This document shows, piece by piece, positions 20,971-32,907 of a DNA stretch of 64,000 nucleotides (positions are counted from its first letter, which is position 1; every line of letters begins with the position of its first letter). This DNA is from Limonium bicolor (lineage: Eukaryota > Streptophyta > Magnoliopsida > Caryophyllales > Plumbaginaceae): assembly GCA_023374045.1 (NCBI GenBank), contig CM041782.1:253665810-253729809 (forward strand), written 5' to 3'. The position numbers were made by a program, and so were the translations under genes. A model generated the notes under the pieces. That model worked only from the letters and a program-made list of their open reading frames with translations, searched no databases and was not told where the DNA came from.

Positions 20971-23900
20971 AAGACAAGAAATACCGAACTTAGGAGGATA
21001 TTGAGGTTGAAATTGAGTTATGGGTTAAGGGTTGAGAGATAGAGTGAGAGGTGCGTTAGTCAGGACTTCCCGGTGTTTACCGGATATCCATAGTACCTTG
21101 GCCCGCCCTCCACATCCCTAACCCTAAATATGTGGAACAAACGCCAGAGAGAAGAAAGCCTTCTCTTACTCGGGGGAACCCGATCTGGCAGTTAGCTAAC
21201 AGTAAGCAGTACGAGAAACATCTTGTGGTATAACAGTTAAGGAGAACTGGGAGATTTTAATGGAGCGCATCGGCAAAACAGGCGCTACCTATGGAATTCT
21301 ATCAATAAGGGAACGGTAATTACCGGCAACATGGGTCGACATGCTACGCAGTCAAAATAACCCGCGATATCAATGGTAAGGAAAGCACTACGCGTGCAAT
21401 AGATAAGGAAATGATAAGAGACATGAGTACCGGACAGCGGTCCGAGTGAGCATAATAGTGGGATAATACAAAGCATGAGGATTGAGATTACTGGAAAGTC
21501 CAGTTAGAAACGGGAATTCCAGACCCCATACAATGAGGAAGGCTATAAAGCCTGGCCAACATAATGCGGACGACGATAGGAACTCATATAAATTGTATAC
21601 CAAAATAGGACTACGATGTAGTGCCTAAAGGAGAATTATTACTTAATAACCACAACAAAATGTGTGGAGACAGGAGCGAGGATTAAGACATAAGAAGATA
21701 TTAAGGGGTTCCCTCAGAAAGAGGAACGCCCTGATAAATGACAGTATGGTCAAACAACAAGGAAACTGCCGGATGGTTAGTTATCCAAAATAAGATATTA
21801 TCGAAGGAGTCCCGAGGACTACCAATTACATGGAAATTAGAAAGAAGTATCGCTACCAACGTACCTTGTACCAATAACCCATCCTGCATGGCGCACTTGC
21901 CATAGCAAGTGCTACCACGGTTAAGCCACACGAAAAGCCATCAAGGCGAAATAGGAGAACGCTACAGTTGTAGCATATACTAATACCGGATGGTAAACCC
22001 ATAAGAACTGAAAAATAGGACCTTGGAAAGGCCCGATGGCCTGATCATGATGAGATAAGGTAACACACCAGTTAGCCGGGAACAGAACTTGGACATAATA
22101 TTAGACCATATGGATGTTAGCAACAGTACAGTGTACTACGACAACAACAACTGACAGTGCGGTAAGAACACCAAACCCGGATCTCAAAGGGGAAAACCTA
22201 AGAGATCGCTCGGAAATGCAAGCAAAAACACTATATAAGCAATGATATACAAGGGATGTATTATAAGATACTATTGAGACTGTTGAAACATCGACTTACA
22301 ACGAAAACGGTATAAGACTCCCAGAGAGACCATTAAGGATACCAATAACAACATTCTTCGATGAAGATGTTGGAAAACCCAGAAAACAAGGATAAAAGAA
22401 ATAAACGTAAGCTATAACCTACTAAGGATTAAAGTCGTACAAGCCTGGAAAAGGAAAGCTCAGAGGACTACCCCCACAGAGCGGGCATAGTCGAGCCGAA
22501 CAACTGATGAATGACAGTTAACACTGTTTGTTTAGCTCATTAACACCCAAGTATGATTGATCATCAACGGGTGGCATAGTCAACGGAAGTTGAACGAAGC
22601 GTTGAGATGGAAGTATAAGATGACAGGATGATATCCAGCTTGAACACTGTGAGGCAAACGCCTAATACGAACCTAACCTTGACTACTAAAAGACATGAGT
22701 CTAGTAAAATGACAGCATTGTCAAAGACATTAAGTAACCTCAGATCACTTGAGTAACTTCCATAGCAGGAAGCAGGATGCAGCAACTTACCATGAAACCC
22801 AATACTACACTTAGTATGTAACCTAACGGTGGATAGTGTTCAATGAACCAGAATCTTATAAGCACCAAGAGCCTACGAGCCAAGGATGTTAACCACATCA
22901 GAGCCGAGGCGCAGTAAGTTATAAGAGAGCTTGTTTAAGCCACGAAGGGACTACAATTTGTAGATATGAACGGTTACCAAACCTATAACTTAGATTGGGA
23001 AGAACATTACCAAGAAAAGGGTACCAATGAGAATATTGAGATAATGCTAAGGACAGGAGCGGAGAACGAACCACGCCTTTTAGGGTGGGGATACCTCTCC
23101 TTGTTGTGAGGCCATGAGTGGGAATGAACCCCTCAAAATGGGCTTTCACATATTAGAGATAAAATACACTTTGTTTAGAAAATGGAAACTATGAACTTTG
23201 AGATCACCTTAGAACATACCAGATACACTTGAGTAATAAGGAAGGTCGCACAGATAGACCCCATAACCAACACCCAGGATGTAAGAATTAGTAATGGTCA
23301 AAGATAAACATTGTGACTGCACATTGTGGCACGTCAATTAATCAATGCTCAGAAGAGCTTGTGATTCAGTGGATGACTTCTTCAGTAATCAGTTAAACTA
23401 CATGGTAGATAACATCACTAAGGATGAAAGAAAGCGAAAGAAATTAGCCTACTTACGAATCTGAGATTGGAGCATAACATCTTCATATCAAGAGTCAACT
23501 ATGTTACAACACGGTACGACAACCGCCAATACCGGAATGAGAGAACTCCCAGTGTGTTTACACCAAGAAGGGATTGATTATAAGGTAAGACATTAGAATA
23601 AATGAGTAAGAGGTTGCACCATCAATGGGCAACATAGTAAGAGCCAACTACCACGGTAGTAGTGGTCGTGAGTACAATAGTTAGAAAGGTGGATTAAGTC
23701 ATGGTGCGCGGTAAGGCGACCATTATGTATGAGCCGTCAAATATTGACACTGAGGCAATTAGATTTATGAGTTAAGACCAGTATAAGTAAGGAAATAAGA
23801 TGATAGACGAGCTGTGCACTGATGCCAGTAGTCTGGACCTCGTTAGGTAAGATTTCACAGGAAGCACACTATCCATTCCTTAAGGAACTGGAAGTGCATT

Positions 23901-24059
23901 CCTAGTAGCATAAATATGAGAAACAAGATAAGAGGCTCTACGGAAAGAGACCTCAGATATTAAGTGACCGAATCAATACGGAATACAGGAAGGAGCTAGA
24001 GCATACCATACCCAAGAACACAGTAAATGGACTTCCCTTGATTGACTTCAAGAAGAACA

Positions 24060-24315
24060 ATAAATGTTATTATGGAACGATGAAAGAGGAGATCGACAAC
24101 AGAATACTTCATAATTAGCAATAGCTAAACGTGTGACGGACACTATGAGTTTACTAAAACGAGACGTGGGACGACTGCACCCCACAGGGGCTTGCAGGCC
24201 TGACACGCTCATTTATGAGTTAGTTGGGTAAGTAGTAATGTACCAGTAAGGTACCCCATGCATGTGAACGAGTGGTGTAAGGAACACGGGAAGTAGTCGA
24301 CTCCGTACCACCGAC
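24060..24315 (+). other. Conserved non-coding block of LardC (matches LardA 34189-34420)
   Basis: Counterpart of the LardA block: AGAATACTTC, CGTGTGACGGACACTA, GCAGGCCTGACAC, GGTACCCCA and ACACGGGAAGTAGTCGACT in the same order and at similar spacing. Confidence 0.6.
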
Positions 24316-24971
24316 AACGACGCAAGATCAGACAAGAGCATCTACCACCACAACAGTTGAAGAAAAAGAATTCAGTTAAACCAGCAACACAGAGAAACCA
24401 GAGAACAGATAATTAAGGACTATGAAGTGCGAAAGGCACGGATTGTTAAGTACAGACATTGGATATGTCTTAAGATGTAAGGGATTAAGACTGTAAAGCG
24501 CGATATGCACTAAACAGTGGTTTCAGACTAAGAATCATCCTCAGACCAAAGGTCAGTTGGGGAGAACAATTTAGACATTCGAGAAAATACTAAGAGTATA
24601 AGCATAAGATCTTCAAGGAGAATGGATAGACGAGTTACAACTCATTAAGGCCGTGTATATAAAAGATAACACGTGTCCACTGAGAGGCAGAAAGATATAC
24701 AATACTGTAAAAAGATAAGTGAGGCAGTTAAGCCTAAAAACATCAGAGTGGTGCAGCGGAAGCTAGCAGATCACTACCTTTGAGATTAGACCAAACTAAG
24801 TTAAGAATATGGTATAAGTACCGTTAAGAATCCTCGATACAGAGACTAAGTTATTTCTCATCGAATTATAAGTAAGATAAATGACATGGAAGCTAGAATG
24901 CTTGGTGAGAATTAGACATCTTGAACTTATGTTCAAAGATGAGGTAACGCTGATTATGTGGGCGTAATCCA

Positions 24972-24987
24972 TTTTAAGGGGGGTAGA
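24972..24987 (+). other. LardC internal polypurine tract
   Basis: TTTTAAGGGGGGTAGA, identical over 16 bases to the terminal tract (26124-26139), 1.15 kb upstream of the 3' LTR and followed by GCGAAAACCGCTT as in LardA. Confidence 0.65.
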
Positions 24988-26123
24988 GCGAAAACCGCTT
25001 AGCGTATGTTTGTGTACTGAGTACGTAAACTACGGTGTGCATAGCACAAAATAATTTGAGAATATGTTTTACATAAACATTTTGAGATAAATCATGGTTA
25101 TTGCGCACAGAAGATGTGAATACCATACATATTAAGTACCTATCTTGTTAACTCCGGTGTGAGCACAAGTTAAGAGAATTAAGGAAGAGGATTAAGGAGA
25201 CTTAAGAAATAAGAATATATGAGGTATAAATCAATATGAGACTATGTGGGAGATAAGAATAAGATAACATTACGAGATATTATTTGATATGAGTATGAGG
25301 AAGGAAATTGTAATTCTATGAGATATAAGATGGTGAGAATTGGTATGGCACAGTTATAGAACTTAGTAGGAATTTAGATCTTGAGGTAATTACTAAGAGA
25401 TGAATCAGGAATGTTTGATGGACTGAGTCCACACTTTGGAGATGTATTGATTATGATTAGAAGAACTAAAAAAGATAGAAAATTGGACATGAGTGAATTA
25501 TTTGGATGTTTGAAAATGACGTGGGAGGTGGAACTTGATTTTCTAGGGATCAAGGGAAACCAAACACAAAATGGGGTGGAAGGATAGTTCTACACTGATG
25601 CTGATCACATCAGGGTTGGATGATTCCTGAAACTCCCTACCAGTGGTCACAATTAAATCACACTAAGGATAGAGGCCTTAGGGTAAAATGAAATTGGAGT
25701 TGATTGTATTTTTAATTAGAGGAATTATTCCTCACATGACCTCATAAAAAGGATTACCTTTTTACTGAGTCTCGCCCATGAAGTCGAGGACGCACGAGCC
25801 TTTGTCTTCGGACCGGTGACATGGGGAGAGCAGCGTGTTTTGTATTCTGGCCCATGGTGACGAGGACGAATGAGCCATTGTCTACGGACCGGTGACATGG
25901 GAGAATACATTGTAAGTTATGTGAATGTTTTAATCATCAAAAAGGAATTTTCAGTGCTACACATGCTTAAGCATGTTGTGTGATATTTAAGTATAAGAAT
26001 ATGGCGGATCCAATGATCCAATGAGATTAAGTATACATAAGTATGATCTATATGATCTAAGGAATGAGGTAAGACATGTATTCTAATAAGATAAGATGCA
26101 TGGGAACTTTGGGGACAAAGTTC

Positions 26124-26140
26124 TTTTAAGGGGGGTAGAT
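26124..26140 (+). promoter_or_regulatory. LardC terminal polypurine tract
   Basis: TTTTAAGGGGGGTAGAT directly before the 3' LTR. Confidence 0.9.
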
Positions 26141-29100
26141 TGAAATACCCCAAACCTAAGTATGCTAAGTAAACATCAAATCACGATGTAGTAAGGCTAG
26201 AATATGCCTTAGAAAGATTGGTAGATAATTTAAACCAACAAAACACAAGAAAATGCCTTAAGGGCAATTAGGGCAAAAACATGCTCTAAGCTTAGAGAGA
26301 CTTGGGTGGGTACCCAAATATCATGACAAGACCTTAGTAATATTCTAATGGTCATTTTAAATCAATTAGCAAAGAAAACCAAGCTTGAAAACAAGTTAAA
26401 ACACAAAATGTGCTTTAAGAAGTCTTAAAGCACATTTTAGAGAAATTGTCTTAGAATTAAGTTTTGAGTGGCTAGATGTCCATCATTACTCTTTAGTCAA
26501 CATGTGTACTAATTAGTATCACATTAGGAAGTCTTAATCAATGGGAAATCAAAAATTTCAGAAATATGTGCACTGATTTGTGAATAGTGCCAAATAGTGA
26601 CTAGTTTAAGTTTTCATCAATATAAGCTAATTAGTTGGTCAACAAAGACCATGACTAGCCTTATTTAAGGTAGGGGGCCGGTTTTCTAAAGGAGGGTGAG
26701 TCACCATAAGTAGTCAAATAAGAAGAAAAGAAGAGATAAGTAAAAGAGTACTATTTGCTTTATTAAAGCAAATATCTCTTATAAGCCACCTTTTCTTCTT
26801 CTCTCTCTTCATTTCTCTTCTTCACACGATTTCTTCTTCTCTTCTTTTGCTCCAAACCGAGAGAGCTCCATCCATGGGTGCTCCACCTTCAATCACTCAC
26901 TAAGTGTTCATCTTTGCTCCAAATCAAAAACTAAACACATATTTCTCTTAGTTAGCTCAAGCTCTAGCTTTCTATCTTTTCAAATCTTGCAAAGCTCAAG
27001 TTTGGTGCCATGAGAAAACTCCATTGATGGAGGAAAATCAAGTTTGAAGAGCTCATTAGCTTCTCCATTCTCTTAAGGTAAAGAAAATGTAAGAAAAACC
27101 ATGTTTCCATCATTTCTTGTACATGGCCGAAAATTCCTTCTCATAGGGCTATGTTTTTATGCCTTGTTCTAGCTTGATTTATTCACCAAGGACTAGTGGA
27201 GGTCCTATTTCATTCAATGCCCAAGTCTACTTTGAGAATTCAAGGTAATCATCCACTTTTATGCCTTAGAACATATTTCTAACCTAGGGTTTCATTCCTT
27301 GAGGTTAGTGCATTGTTTAGTACTCATATGAGTCATTGAATATTGATTAGAACATTGGCAAGGGGAATTTAAGTGGTGGCCGAGATCTATGCAAGAAGAA
27401 GGTCTAAGGAGGAGATTAAGATAAGCTTGAGAAAACAAGGTAAAATGCTTACCTAATGGTGGTTTAAGATTAAGGAATGAGTTTTAGATAAGTACCAATG
27501 TAGCTTAGAGCTTACATTGTGTATTGGGTTATATAACCTAAGAAAAAGAACTTAAACAAGCTTATGAACTTGTGATTAAGGAGCTAATGGGAATGAGTTA
27601 GTAATATAAGTTTAAGGTGGATTTTAAGAGCATTATAACTACTATGAGATTGATGAGTGTATTTGCAGGTTGAAAGCTTATATATGTGGGAAATTCAGTG
27701 TTTAAGTTTAAGTCATTTAAGGGCCTAAGAGCCATGTAATTTAAGAGCCTTAGTGCTATGCAATTTAAGATTATTGCAATATATTGAGTTTGTTGTGAAT
27801 GAGTTGGTTTGGGTGATGGGATATGATGAGAAAGAACTTGAGGTGTGTGAGATGGTTAAATGAGGAAAAATAATGTGTTTGGGCATGTTATGATGCTAGA
27901 GGTGCTATGGCAAAATTTGAGTAGAAAATAAGTGTTTAGGCGATGGTGGTGAATTAATATGACCTAGGATTTACTAGGAGTCATTATGAGGAATTTGAGT
28001 GGAGATTAGTTAACTAAGGAGTTCTTGAGGTTTAGAATGACCTAGAGATGTCTAGGAGGAATTAGAGGAATGGTGAGTGTTTTTGAACACACCAAAATCA
28101 TGAGATGAGGAATGTAAGACTTGTGCATAAGTTTAAGGAGAAGGTGTAATGCTTAAGGTGATTTAGATATGTTCTAAGGGAATTTAATGACTAAGGAAGT
28201 ACTAGGAAGTCTTAGAGGTTGTCTTGATGAAAAAGGGGTGAGATAAAGTGTTGTAATGAGTTATAATGATTTAGACATTATTTTGAAGGATTTAGGAATC
28301 AAGAGAATGTAATTGAGTATTTAGGACTTAGGCAAGTGTTGGTAAACAACTAGGAAGGAAATAAGGTGTTGATGGATGGAAGCTTAAGCTTGTGAAGGAA
28401 CTTTAAGTAAATGCATAAAAGAATTTTTGATGGTGAAAGATGCTTGGGAGATGATGTTATAGTGGTGAGGAAAACATTTGGCATAGTGGTTACATTAGGT
28501 GTGAACCACCGCCTAGAACCTAGAGGAAAACATTACAAGTGTTAGCATTATTACAAGGAAAATGCATAATGACTAAGGTGGATCTTGGTGGAAGATTTAA
28601 TGTGTTTAGAGGAGGGCTTAAGGTGTATTTGAGGTGCCCAAATGAGGTTATAACATATTAGGATATATGAGGAGAAGTTTGGAGTTGAAAGGAGAATTCA
28701 GAAACAAGGTTCTGGATCCGACCGACCTCAGGACCGGACTTGCAAGGTCGGTCGAGCTCAGTTTACACTACCGGAGAAAGTTTCTGGAATGGACCGACCT
28801 TGGGACCGGACTTACAAGGTCGGTCGGGCATGTATTTTGTAAGACGTAACTCTCTGGAATCGACGAACATAGGACCGAACTTGGCAAGTTCGGTCGAGAT
28901 TAAATTCCCTCGGGGAAACTCTCGGGAATGGACCGACCTTGGGGACCGGACTTGCAAGGTCGGTCGGGGTAGAATTTTCAAACGGAGAAGTGTTTTGGAA
29001 TGGACCGACCTTAGGTAAGGTCGGTCGGAAGTTCGGTCGGGCCTAAAAATAAATAAAAAAAATTTAAATTCTAAGAATGGTTAGGTAATAAGGTATACCT

Positions 29101-30642
29101 TGGTAGGGTGGTAAGATTAGGACCCTAGGAACTTAAGGGATTAAGTTATGTTAAGTTAAGTATAAACTTAAAAGTTTAAGGTTAAGTTGTAAGATTAATT
29201 TGTAAAACTTAAGAGGTGTTAGGTGGGGATCAATAAGGAATTAAGTAAGTTAAACAAGTTAAGTAAGTCATATTAAGTTAAGTGATTACACCTAAACTGA
29301 ATGAATGTTTTAGGACTTGGGAGTTTGGACTCCGGAAGAGAGTAAGCAGCCGAACGACCAACGGTGAACGGTACAGTTCTTCTTGTGACCTGCTTGCTAA
29401 CGAGGTGTCCCTCGGCTTGTGTGCTATTTGTTTTATGTGCTCACTAAACAAGATAAAGCATGCAACCGGAACATATTATATTTATTGTATTGTTGTGTGA
29501 TGTTTGAAAACTAACACAACATACCGTGAGAACTTACTAACCAATGTTTAGTAAGGAATTGAGTGAGACTAAGGAACGCCCCATAATAAGGGACGATATG
29601 AACCGAGAGAGGTTAACCAACAAACAGGGTCTTGAGATTACTACTAACTGGAACTTGAGTGAGGAAACCCGGGACCGATCTCCGGTCATGCATGCTAAGG
29701 AAAGGGGGTCGTTATCTATAGCAGATTCGACTTCCGATTAAGGACTTGTCTTCGGACTTGTAGCCTAGGGCCGGTTGCCGGCTCAGCTGCGCTGGACTCC
29801 CGTCCAGAGTAGGTGGCATTAAGATGGTGCGGTGGGATCACCTAAATCCCAGGTTCGAATTAAGATACAACCATTCCCTTCCAGGAACGGTTTGTATATT
29901 GAGATTAAGTTAAGATTAAGATTAAGGTAAGGTTAAGATGAGTTGCAACCATTCCTTTTTAGAGGATGGTTTGTATTGTTAAGATTAAGATTAAGATAAG
30001 CGACATCCACTCCTTATTAAAGGATGGTTGTTTCTAAGATTAAGATAAGACTAAGATTGAGGTGAGATAAGGATGGACTAAGATTAAGAGGGAACATTAC
30101 TTGAGGAGTTAAATAACTAACTCTCTAATTAAGGGAACGCATTTAAGTCGTTCATTGTGTGTGAACTTTGATTGTTCATATTTGGATCGTTGTTTACAGC
30201 ATTTACTATTATGTTGTGCATATAATCAACCTCCATGCTATCGACAATTAGTCGTCGTAGCCACGTTAGCTTGGGGGCCATGAGGGGATCGTACCAGCAT
30301 TCGTGCTGACCCCCTTTGGGGGCTGTTTTTACTACACAGGTACATCAGGAGGCGGCCGACGCTAGAGTAAGAAGAGGATACAAGTGTTAAGGATTAAGTG
30401 TGACCTACGAGTTGCGCATGTACACTCGTATGGCAATTGAGTTAGTAAGATGTATAGGTTGTGAGAGGATTGTAAGAAGAATATGTGTTTGGTTAAGGTT
30501 GTTATGTACTAATGTTCGGTATATTCTGTAGTCCGACCGTGGCAGAGGTGTTCTGGGGATGTGTAAAGAATTCCGCTGTGACATGTTTATATATATACTG
30601 TTAAGTTGCGAGACCACATCTGGATTGAGTTGGGGTGTTACA
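26141..30642 (+). repeat. LardC 3' LTR
   Basis: 4,502 bp, colinear with the 5' LTR with scattered substitutions and small indels (several in the first 150 bp). Holds the second copies of the palindrome array (28714-29040) and the double hairpin (30295-30322). Confidence 0.93.
28714..29040 (+). repeat. Five-unit palindrome array in LardC 3' LTR
   Basis: Same five units as at 19011-19345. The third unit has drifted further. Confidence 0.9.
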
Positions 30643-30647
30643 CTTCC
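30643..30647. repeat. LardC target site duplication, right (CTTCC)
   Basis: CTTCC directly after GGGGTGTTACA; the Ath2 3' LTR continues here. Confidence 0.92.
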
Positions 30648-31530
30648 ATCTATTTACATATTCTCCACAAATATTATCCAACTACTGCAACCTCTAGTCC
30701 GGTGTATTAAATAGCAGAGCAAATTCAGGAGTCCACTACAGATGATTTCTTCTACTCTTGTATCTGTCTATTTAATTAATATGTCAGGCTAGAATATTAT
30801 ACTCTGGGGAATGGTTATTATTAGTTTGTTTTAATTATGCAATTTATTTTACCGTTTAAATTAATTATAATTTGATACAATTAATGTTATTCTCTCGTTT
30901 TACAATAAATTACATGAGTTTATTGAATTGCCTTACGAAATCTATTTTGATCAGATCCGTGATAAATGGATAGGTCATATTAATTGTTATGTCTGTGGAA
31001 AAATTTATTCTGTTTGAATAATTCTAGTATTTCAGATGCAAAATATATTTCTTTTTAATTAGCCGTTTACATGTGTTTTGCTTGAGTTTATATCAAACCT
31101 TGCATGTTTTGGTAAACGAGGTCATTAGAATTCAGGATTTAAATCTAAAGACTCTAAAAGGAATTTTGCCAATTTATTCTTAATTAAACCGGTAGAATAG
31201 CATAATTAATCAAACGAGTAAAACCTGAACCCAGAGTCCATTCTTCCATTTTCACAAACCACTTTTAATATTTTGTTATTTTAATTCTTAACTGTTTTTT
31301 TATTTTCTTGTTGTCTTTATTTTTAGTTACAAATCAAAACAAACAACTTCCCCTCAATTTATAACCTTTGCTGAGACTAGATTAATTTTCACATAGTCCC
31401 ACGGTTCGATACCTGGTTCCCATAAACTCTACTACAATAACCGGGATTTATTTGCAACCCGTCGATCGTTTGATTTGTTATTTTCTAGGATTATTTCTTA
31501 GTATTTAATATATCAAAAATATCGTTTGCA

Positions 31531-31535
31531 CTTGT
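31531..31535. repeat. Ath2 target site duplication, right (CTTGT)
   Basis: CTTGT directly after ATCGTTTGCA; the LardA 5' LTR resumes here. Confidence 0.92.
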
Positions 31536-32352
31536 GCTTGTTTACGTTGTTCTTGATATTTGCTTGAACAATAGTTTGTATAATTCATGAAATATATGAA
31601 TGATGATGTTGTGTAATTGTATCTTGTAGTGTACTTGTATATTGTATTGTATTTTGTATGGATGTGTATATGAATAATGTATTTGTGTATGTGGTTGAAT
31701 GAATGACTTCTACTAATTCCTAACTACCTAACTCCTAACTTAAGTGAGTAAATTGGAATGAGTAGAAGTCCGATATAGCTTCGGCCACGCGTGAGGATGA
31801 GGAGACACAAGAGGTTGGATCCGATTCCTGACTCTTAAACTGGTCCGCGGCCCAAATCCCTTAAATGGGTAGCATCCCGGATTGGTAAGTCAAGTAAATC
31901 CCGCTGGTGGGACGGAGTAGTCCCCGGGCCGGAGGTCCCGATGACTTAACATGAGTAAGAGTAAGAGTAAGTAAGTATGGATCCGTAAGTACGTATGAGT
32001 ATGAGTATGTATGCGTAAGTATTGTGGAACGAGTAAAAGAGTAATCTCCACCCGATTAACCCAGGTGGACAAATGAAGCTAACAAAGTATTGGACATTGT
32101 ATATGTATTGTGTATGGATCGAGTATGTAATGATTGTGCATGTATCGTGAATACCGAAGGTAAGTAAGTATTGTTGGATTTGTATAACTTCTTGGTATGT
32201 GTTGGAATGTATTCGTGTACTCCTGTGTAAGTATTGTAGTATCGTATTTAAGAGCATGTATGCATGTATGTTTGAATGAAAATGAACTGCATGTATTCGA
32301 CCAAGTGGTCGGCGTACCCTCACTAGTACGCGGGGTATGCGGTTATCATGTT

Positions 32353-32377
32353 CAGCGAAAGCTGACCCCCTCGGGGG
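32353..32377 (+). other. Double hairpin near LardA 5' LTR end
   Basis: CAGC-GAAA-GCTG (32353-32364) is followed after one A by CCCCC-TC-GGGGG (32366-32377) and then a T-run. The first is a 4-bp stem closed by a GNRA tetraloop. The copy in the 3' LTR (42193-42217) is identical. The equivalent in LardC has another tetraloop, so an RNA role is likely. Confidence 0.7.
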
Positions 32378-32880
32378 AACATTTTTAGTGTGCAGGTACC
32401 CGAAGAGGATATGGTCAAGGCACGAGACCGGCGACAACATTTGGATAGTGGTAATAGAAGGTAGAGGTGTACTAATTAGCACACCCCTTGTACTTAGGAA
32501 GTAAGTAGTTGTGAGGAATGGGTAGTGGATAGACTCTTAATGAGTACATACGAACTTGGAGGAAGCATTGTACTTGTATTGGGAACTTAGTAGACTCGGT
32601 TATGTATATTGTATGGAATGGTATTGTAAAGGAGCAAAGTATTGAATGGAGCAATGTAGTATTTAGTTGGTAAATGGAGTATGTAATGTAATGTGTAGTA
32701 CTCGGGATTCCGGTCCATCAGACCGATGTTGTATGTAGAAGTAGTAGCCTTGTTAGTCACGTGGGTGACTAACGGCATTGTATCACCCATTGCATGTAAG
32801 TATATATCCGCTGCGTGTATCTGATATGTGGGGAGATCGGACGGTAAGCACTGTATTAATGGTAGGGGTGTTACAAAAAG

Positions 32881-32907
32881 TGGTATCAGAGCGAAGTATC
32901 GCTCTGA
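32881..32907 (+). promoter_or_regulatory. LardA primer binding site with overlapping hairpin
   Basis: TGGTATCAGAGC (32881-32892) is a perfect 12-base initiator-Met PBS, five bases after the LTR end. Its last seven bases are half of a 9-bp hairpin, TCAGAGCGA-AGTA-TCGCTCTGA (32886-32907). Pairing would cover part of the primer site until it is opened. Confidence 0.85.

Larger units (their letters stand above)
20940..26140 (+). other. LardC interior, non-coding
   Basis: 5.2 kb without any retroelement protein motif; the longest open frames are under 92 codons. It contains the PBS hairpin, blocks shared with LardA (21060-21120, 22025-22115, 24060-24315, 24425-24470), an internal polypurine tract (24972-24987) and the terminal tract. 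The rest is unassigned. Confidence 0.8.
16444..30642 (+). mobile_element. LardC: non-autonomous LARD-type LTR retrotransposon
   Basis: Complete 14.2-kb element with TSD CTTCC (16439-16443, 30643-30647), inserted in the Ath2 3' LTR. LTRs of 4,496 and 4,502 bp surround 5.2 kb of interior without coding capacity. It has a one-mismatch initiator-Met PBS and a strong polypurine tract. Termini TGAAATACCCC ... GGGGTGTTACA agree with LardA and Tek, so a Tek-like element is the likely helper. Being innermost, it is the youngest of the nested LTR elements in this branch. Confidence 0.92.
4772..31530 (+). mobile_element. Ath2: Athila-lineage Ty3/gypsy retrotransposon, interrupted
   Basis: Complete element with TSD CTTGT (4767-4771 and 31531-31535), inserted in the LardA 5' LTR. 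Without Mul (in its 5' LTR) and LardC (in its 3' LTR) it is about 10.7 kb: LTRs of about 1.7 kb and an interior of 7.3 kb (8352-15657). Athila assignment rests on the tRNA-Asp PBS, the Athila-type Gag, the DLGAS protease motif instead of D(S/T)GAS, and the FMDD RT box. There is no env-like frame after integrase. Gag, protease and RT are broken; the RNase H-integrase frame is open. Confidence 0.93.
15658..31530 (+). repeat. Ath2 3' LTR, split by LardC
   Basis: 15658-16443 plus 30648-31530, about 1.67 kb in all, TGATAAGTGTG ... ATCGTTTGCA. It is colinear with the 5' LTR except for LardC here, Mul there and the 47-bp A-rich indel. TATA box at 16245-16252. Confidence 0.92.
1969..32875 (+). repeat. 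LardA 5' LTR, split by Ath2
   Basis: The LTR is 1969-4771 plus 31536-32875, about 4.14 kb in all. The gap is the Ath2 insertion with TSD CTTGT, confirmed because the 3' LTR (38582-42715) reads straight through the site near 41378. A TATAAAA box at 2478-2484 precedes a CT-rich leader-like stretch (2590-2660). It carries the five-palindrome array (4013-4345) and the double hairpin near its end (32353-32377). Antisense open frames of 118 and 136 codons (3035-3576) are low-complexity and not credible genes. Confidence 0.92.
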
